From: an uncultured Oscillospiraceae bacterium
GTDB lineage: Bacteria > Bacillota > Clostridia > Oscillospirales > Acutalibacteraceae
Assembly: GCA_900543215.1 (NCBI GenBank)
Contig: UQQR01000051.1
Location: 1-5,832 of the forward strand
Direction of reading: 5' to 3'
DNA length: 5,832 bases
Shown here: one piece after another, positions 4,321 through 5,832 of the stretch
How positions within the stretch are numbered: position 1 is the stretch's first letter
How the letters are laid out: every line of letters begins with the position of its first letter
Notes under the pieces: model-generated
What the model was told of the DNA's origin: nothing
What the model saw: only the letters and a program-made list of their open reading frames with translations
Databases searched by the model: none
Program-made: the position numbers and the translations under genes

Positions 4321-4914
4321 ATGGAGTGGTTACAGAAAATTTTATCAAATGCGGTTTATGCAGCAGACGGGAAGCTGGATGTAGAGGCTACCATGAAAAA
4401 GGTGAATGAGGAAGCGCCAAAGCATATCATTCCGAAAGAGCAGTATAACGGAAAGGTAAAGGAGCTTGAGACTGCAAATGAGACAATCGGGGATCTGAAA
4501 AAGAACAATGCCGGTAACGAGGAGCTTCAGAAGACGATCAAAACGCACGAAGGGACAATCAAGCAGTTGAAAGCTGACCATGAGAAAGAGATTAAAGGCA
4601 TGAAGATCGATGCGGCAATCAATAAGGCGCTTGCGGATAACAATGCGAAACACGCGGAATTGCTGGCAGGGAAAATTGACCGTGAAAAACTGATCGTTTC
4701 GGATGATGGAACAGTTTCAGGACTGGACGAGCAGATGAAAGGCTTGAAGGAAAGCTATAAGGATCTGTTTAATCCTGTTTTGTCGGGAAGAAATCCGGCA
4801 AACCCTGACGGAGGTAGTTCAGGGACAACGGCATTTGATACACTTGTGCAAAACGCCGACAACATGACAGCCGAAGAAGTGGCGGCACAGTTTGCGGCGA
4901 TGGCAAAAGAATAA
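4321..4914 (+). CDS. Phage capsid scaffolding protein (GP20 family)
   Basis: This 197-aa protein matches the pattern of the phage minor structural protein GP20 family, the scaffold around which the procapsid is assembled and which is later removed. The N-terminus MEWLQKILSNAVYAADGKLD, followed by PKHIIPKEQYNGKVKELETA, is typical. Residues about 48-110 are a Lys/Glu-rich coiled coil. AAINKALADNNAKHAELLAG and a GTVSGLDEQMKGLKESYKDL segment follow. A Gly/Ser/Pro-rich linker (about 153-170) then leads to a C-terminal helix with TAEEVAAQFAAMAKE, the probable coat-binding end. The start ATG has GGAGG 9 nt upstream (4307-4311). The major capsid gene begins 22 nt after its stop, the standard scaffold-capsid order. 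Confidence 0.88.
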   Translation: MEWLQKILSNAVYAADGKLDVEATMKKVNEEAPKHIIPKEQYNGKVKELETANETIGDLKKNNAGNEELQKTIKTHEGTIKQLKADHEKEIKGMKIDAAINKALADNNAKHAELLAGKIDREKLIVSDDGTVSGLDEQMKGLKESYKDLFNPVLSGRNPANPDGGSSGTTAFDTLVQNADNMTAEEVAAQFAAMAKE

Positions 4915-4936
4915 GAAAGAGAGAGGATGAAAGAAT

Positions 4937-5815
4937 ATGGCAGCAGATAATTTTAAACCTACCCTTTGGGAGGGAGCGCTTCTAGCGAACTTCCATTCCG
5001 TATCGATTGCGGATGTATTAGCAACAAAACCGGCAGAGATCAAAGGGCAGAAAGTCATTTTTAACCGAGTTGCAGGGGGGACACTGAAAGATTACTCAGG
5101 AAGTGTGGACTGGGATGACATCGACACGACTCCGGTAGAAATGGCATTTGACAAGAAGAAATATTTTGCGTTTGCGTTGGACGATGTGGATAAGGTGCAG
5201 TTAAAAGCAGATCTTTTGTCAGCGACAACGAAAGAACATGCGGCGGTCCTTGCGGAGACGTATGATAAAGACTTTTTCGCGGCGTTGTTGGCAGGGACAA
5301 AACTTCTGATCGGAAGTTCTTCCGCGAAGAAGAAAGTAACTGCGGCAAGCGCATATGATTACATCGTAGATCTTGGAACGATGCTCTCCAAGAAGAAAGT
5401 TCCGAAAGTCAACCGTTTCGTGACGGTAAATGCGGATTATCTTGGATTACTGTCCAAAGATAAGCGCTTCACGGCAAACCCGAAAGTGTTGGAAAATGGA
5501 GTGGTAGAGGGTCAGACGATCAATGGCATGCAGGTGATGTGTTCCGAGGAGCTTCCGGCAAATGTCATTATCGCAAACCATAAATCCGCGATCGGTGCGG
5601 CGAAGCAGATCAATGAAGTGGAAGCGATGCGCTTACAGAATAAGTTCGCAGACGGAATTCGTGGACTTTGTGTGTACGGTGATAAAGTGCTCCGTGACGA
5701 TGCGAGTGCGGCATTATACTTTGAAGTCGGAACAGCGGCGGATGCAGATCCGATCAACGTCAAGATCACAAACGATACAAAGAGTCCGGTAAACACAAAA
5801 GAGGTATCAGCCTAG
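4937..5815 (+). CDS. Phage major capsid protein
   Basis: This 292-aa protein follows the scaffold gene by 22 nt, with GAGAGG (4921-4926) 10 nt before its ATG. It opens with FKPTLWEGALLANFHSVSIA, followed by ADVLATKPAEIKGQKVIFNR. The 'F-K-P-x-L-W...L' start is the pattern I know from P22-coat-like capsid proteins of Gram-positive phages, expected to have the HK97 fold. The middle (VDWDDIDTTPVEMAFDKKKY then FAFALDDVDKVQ) and the block MLSKKKVPKVNRFVTVNADY fit the same group. GMQVMCSEELPANVIIANHK and CVYGDKVLRDDASAALYFEV close the fold. A polar tail of about 25 residues follows the last strand. The gene is complete. The capsid assignment is strong from fold pattern and scaffold context; the exact subfamily is inferred. 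Confidence 0.88.
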   Translation: MAADNFKPTLWEGALLANFHSVSIADVLATKPAEIKGQKVIFNRVAGGTLKDYSGSVDWDDIDTTPVEMAFDKKKYFAFALDDVDKVQLKADLLSATTKEHAAVLAETYDKDFFAALLAGTKLLIGSSSAKKKVTAASAYDYIVDLGTMLSKKKVPKVNRFVTVNADYLGLLSKDKRFTANPKVLENGVVEGQTINGMQVMCSEELPANVIIANHKSAIGAAKQINEVEAMRLQNKFADGIRGLCVYGDKVLRDDASAALYFEVGTAADADPINVKITNDTKSPVNTKEVSA

Positions 5816-5832
5816 AGGGGGAGTAATCCCTC
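5815..5832 (+). other. Incomplete inverted repeat after the capsid gene
   Basis: GAGGG (5815-5819) is complementary to CCCTC (5828-5832) at the window edge. It may be the start of a hairpin or terminator, or AGGGGGAG may be the ribosome binding site of a next gene. The window ends before this can be told. Confidence 0.25.

Noticed and set aside
5061..5354. Long - strand open frame opposite the capsid gene.
   Set aside because: It is a shadow of the capsid coding sequence, without a ribosome binding site or protein-like pattern.
3486..5815. A skin-like developmental excision element inside spoIIGA.
   Set aside because: No recombinase or att repeat is visible at the junction and the bordering phage gene is itself broken. 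It is kept only as a question in the findings, not called as a feature.

Overview
The window looks like a mosaic from a spore-forming, low-to-mid GC Firmicute of class Clostridia, plausibly a gut member of the Lachnospiraceae or Oscillospiraceae. The sporulation pair spoIIGA-sigE, the serine recombinase tail, the IS200-type element and the Gram-positive phage head genes all point that way. The exact lineage cannot be read from the sequence.

Layout. (1) 1-239, + strand: the C-terminal end of a large serine recombinase, i.e. the edge of an integrative element lying to the left. (2) 240-430: non-coding, with a perfect 18-bp terminator stem. (3) About 430-1113, + strand: a complete IS200/IS605-family element with a single tnpA. 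It has subterminal hairpins at both ends, a leader hairpin that hides the tnpA ribosome binding site, and about 130 nt of structured non-coding DNA before the right end. (4) 1178-3480, - strand: a host sporulation operon read right to left: spoIIGA (5'-truncated), sigE (intact), a DUF1294 membrane protein and a zinc-ribbon membrane protein. (5) About 3480-5832, + strand: a prophage head module: the C-terminal piece of a protein with an HExxH motif, a small four-cysteine protein, a 59-aa lysine-rich protein, a GP20-type scaffolding protein and the major capsid protein.

How it works together. SpoIIGA is the membrane aspartic protease that removes the pro-sequence of pro-sigma-E after the asymmetric division septum forms. 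The sigma factor here is complete and keeps a pro-sequence. The protease keeps its DTGN active-site motif but has lost its start and first membrane segment at a junction with phage DNA near 3480. The phage gene starting at that junction has lost its own N-terminal part, so both genes are cut at the same place. This could be a prophage junction followed by deletion, a rearrangement, or a chimeric contig. It is the main point needing verification.

The phage module is arranged for staged head-protein expression. Two terminator-like hairpins flank the 59-aa gene, and a leader with overlapping, mutually exclusive hairpins precedes the scaffold-capsid pair. No CRISPR array, tRNA or rRNA was seen.
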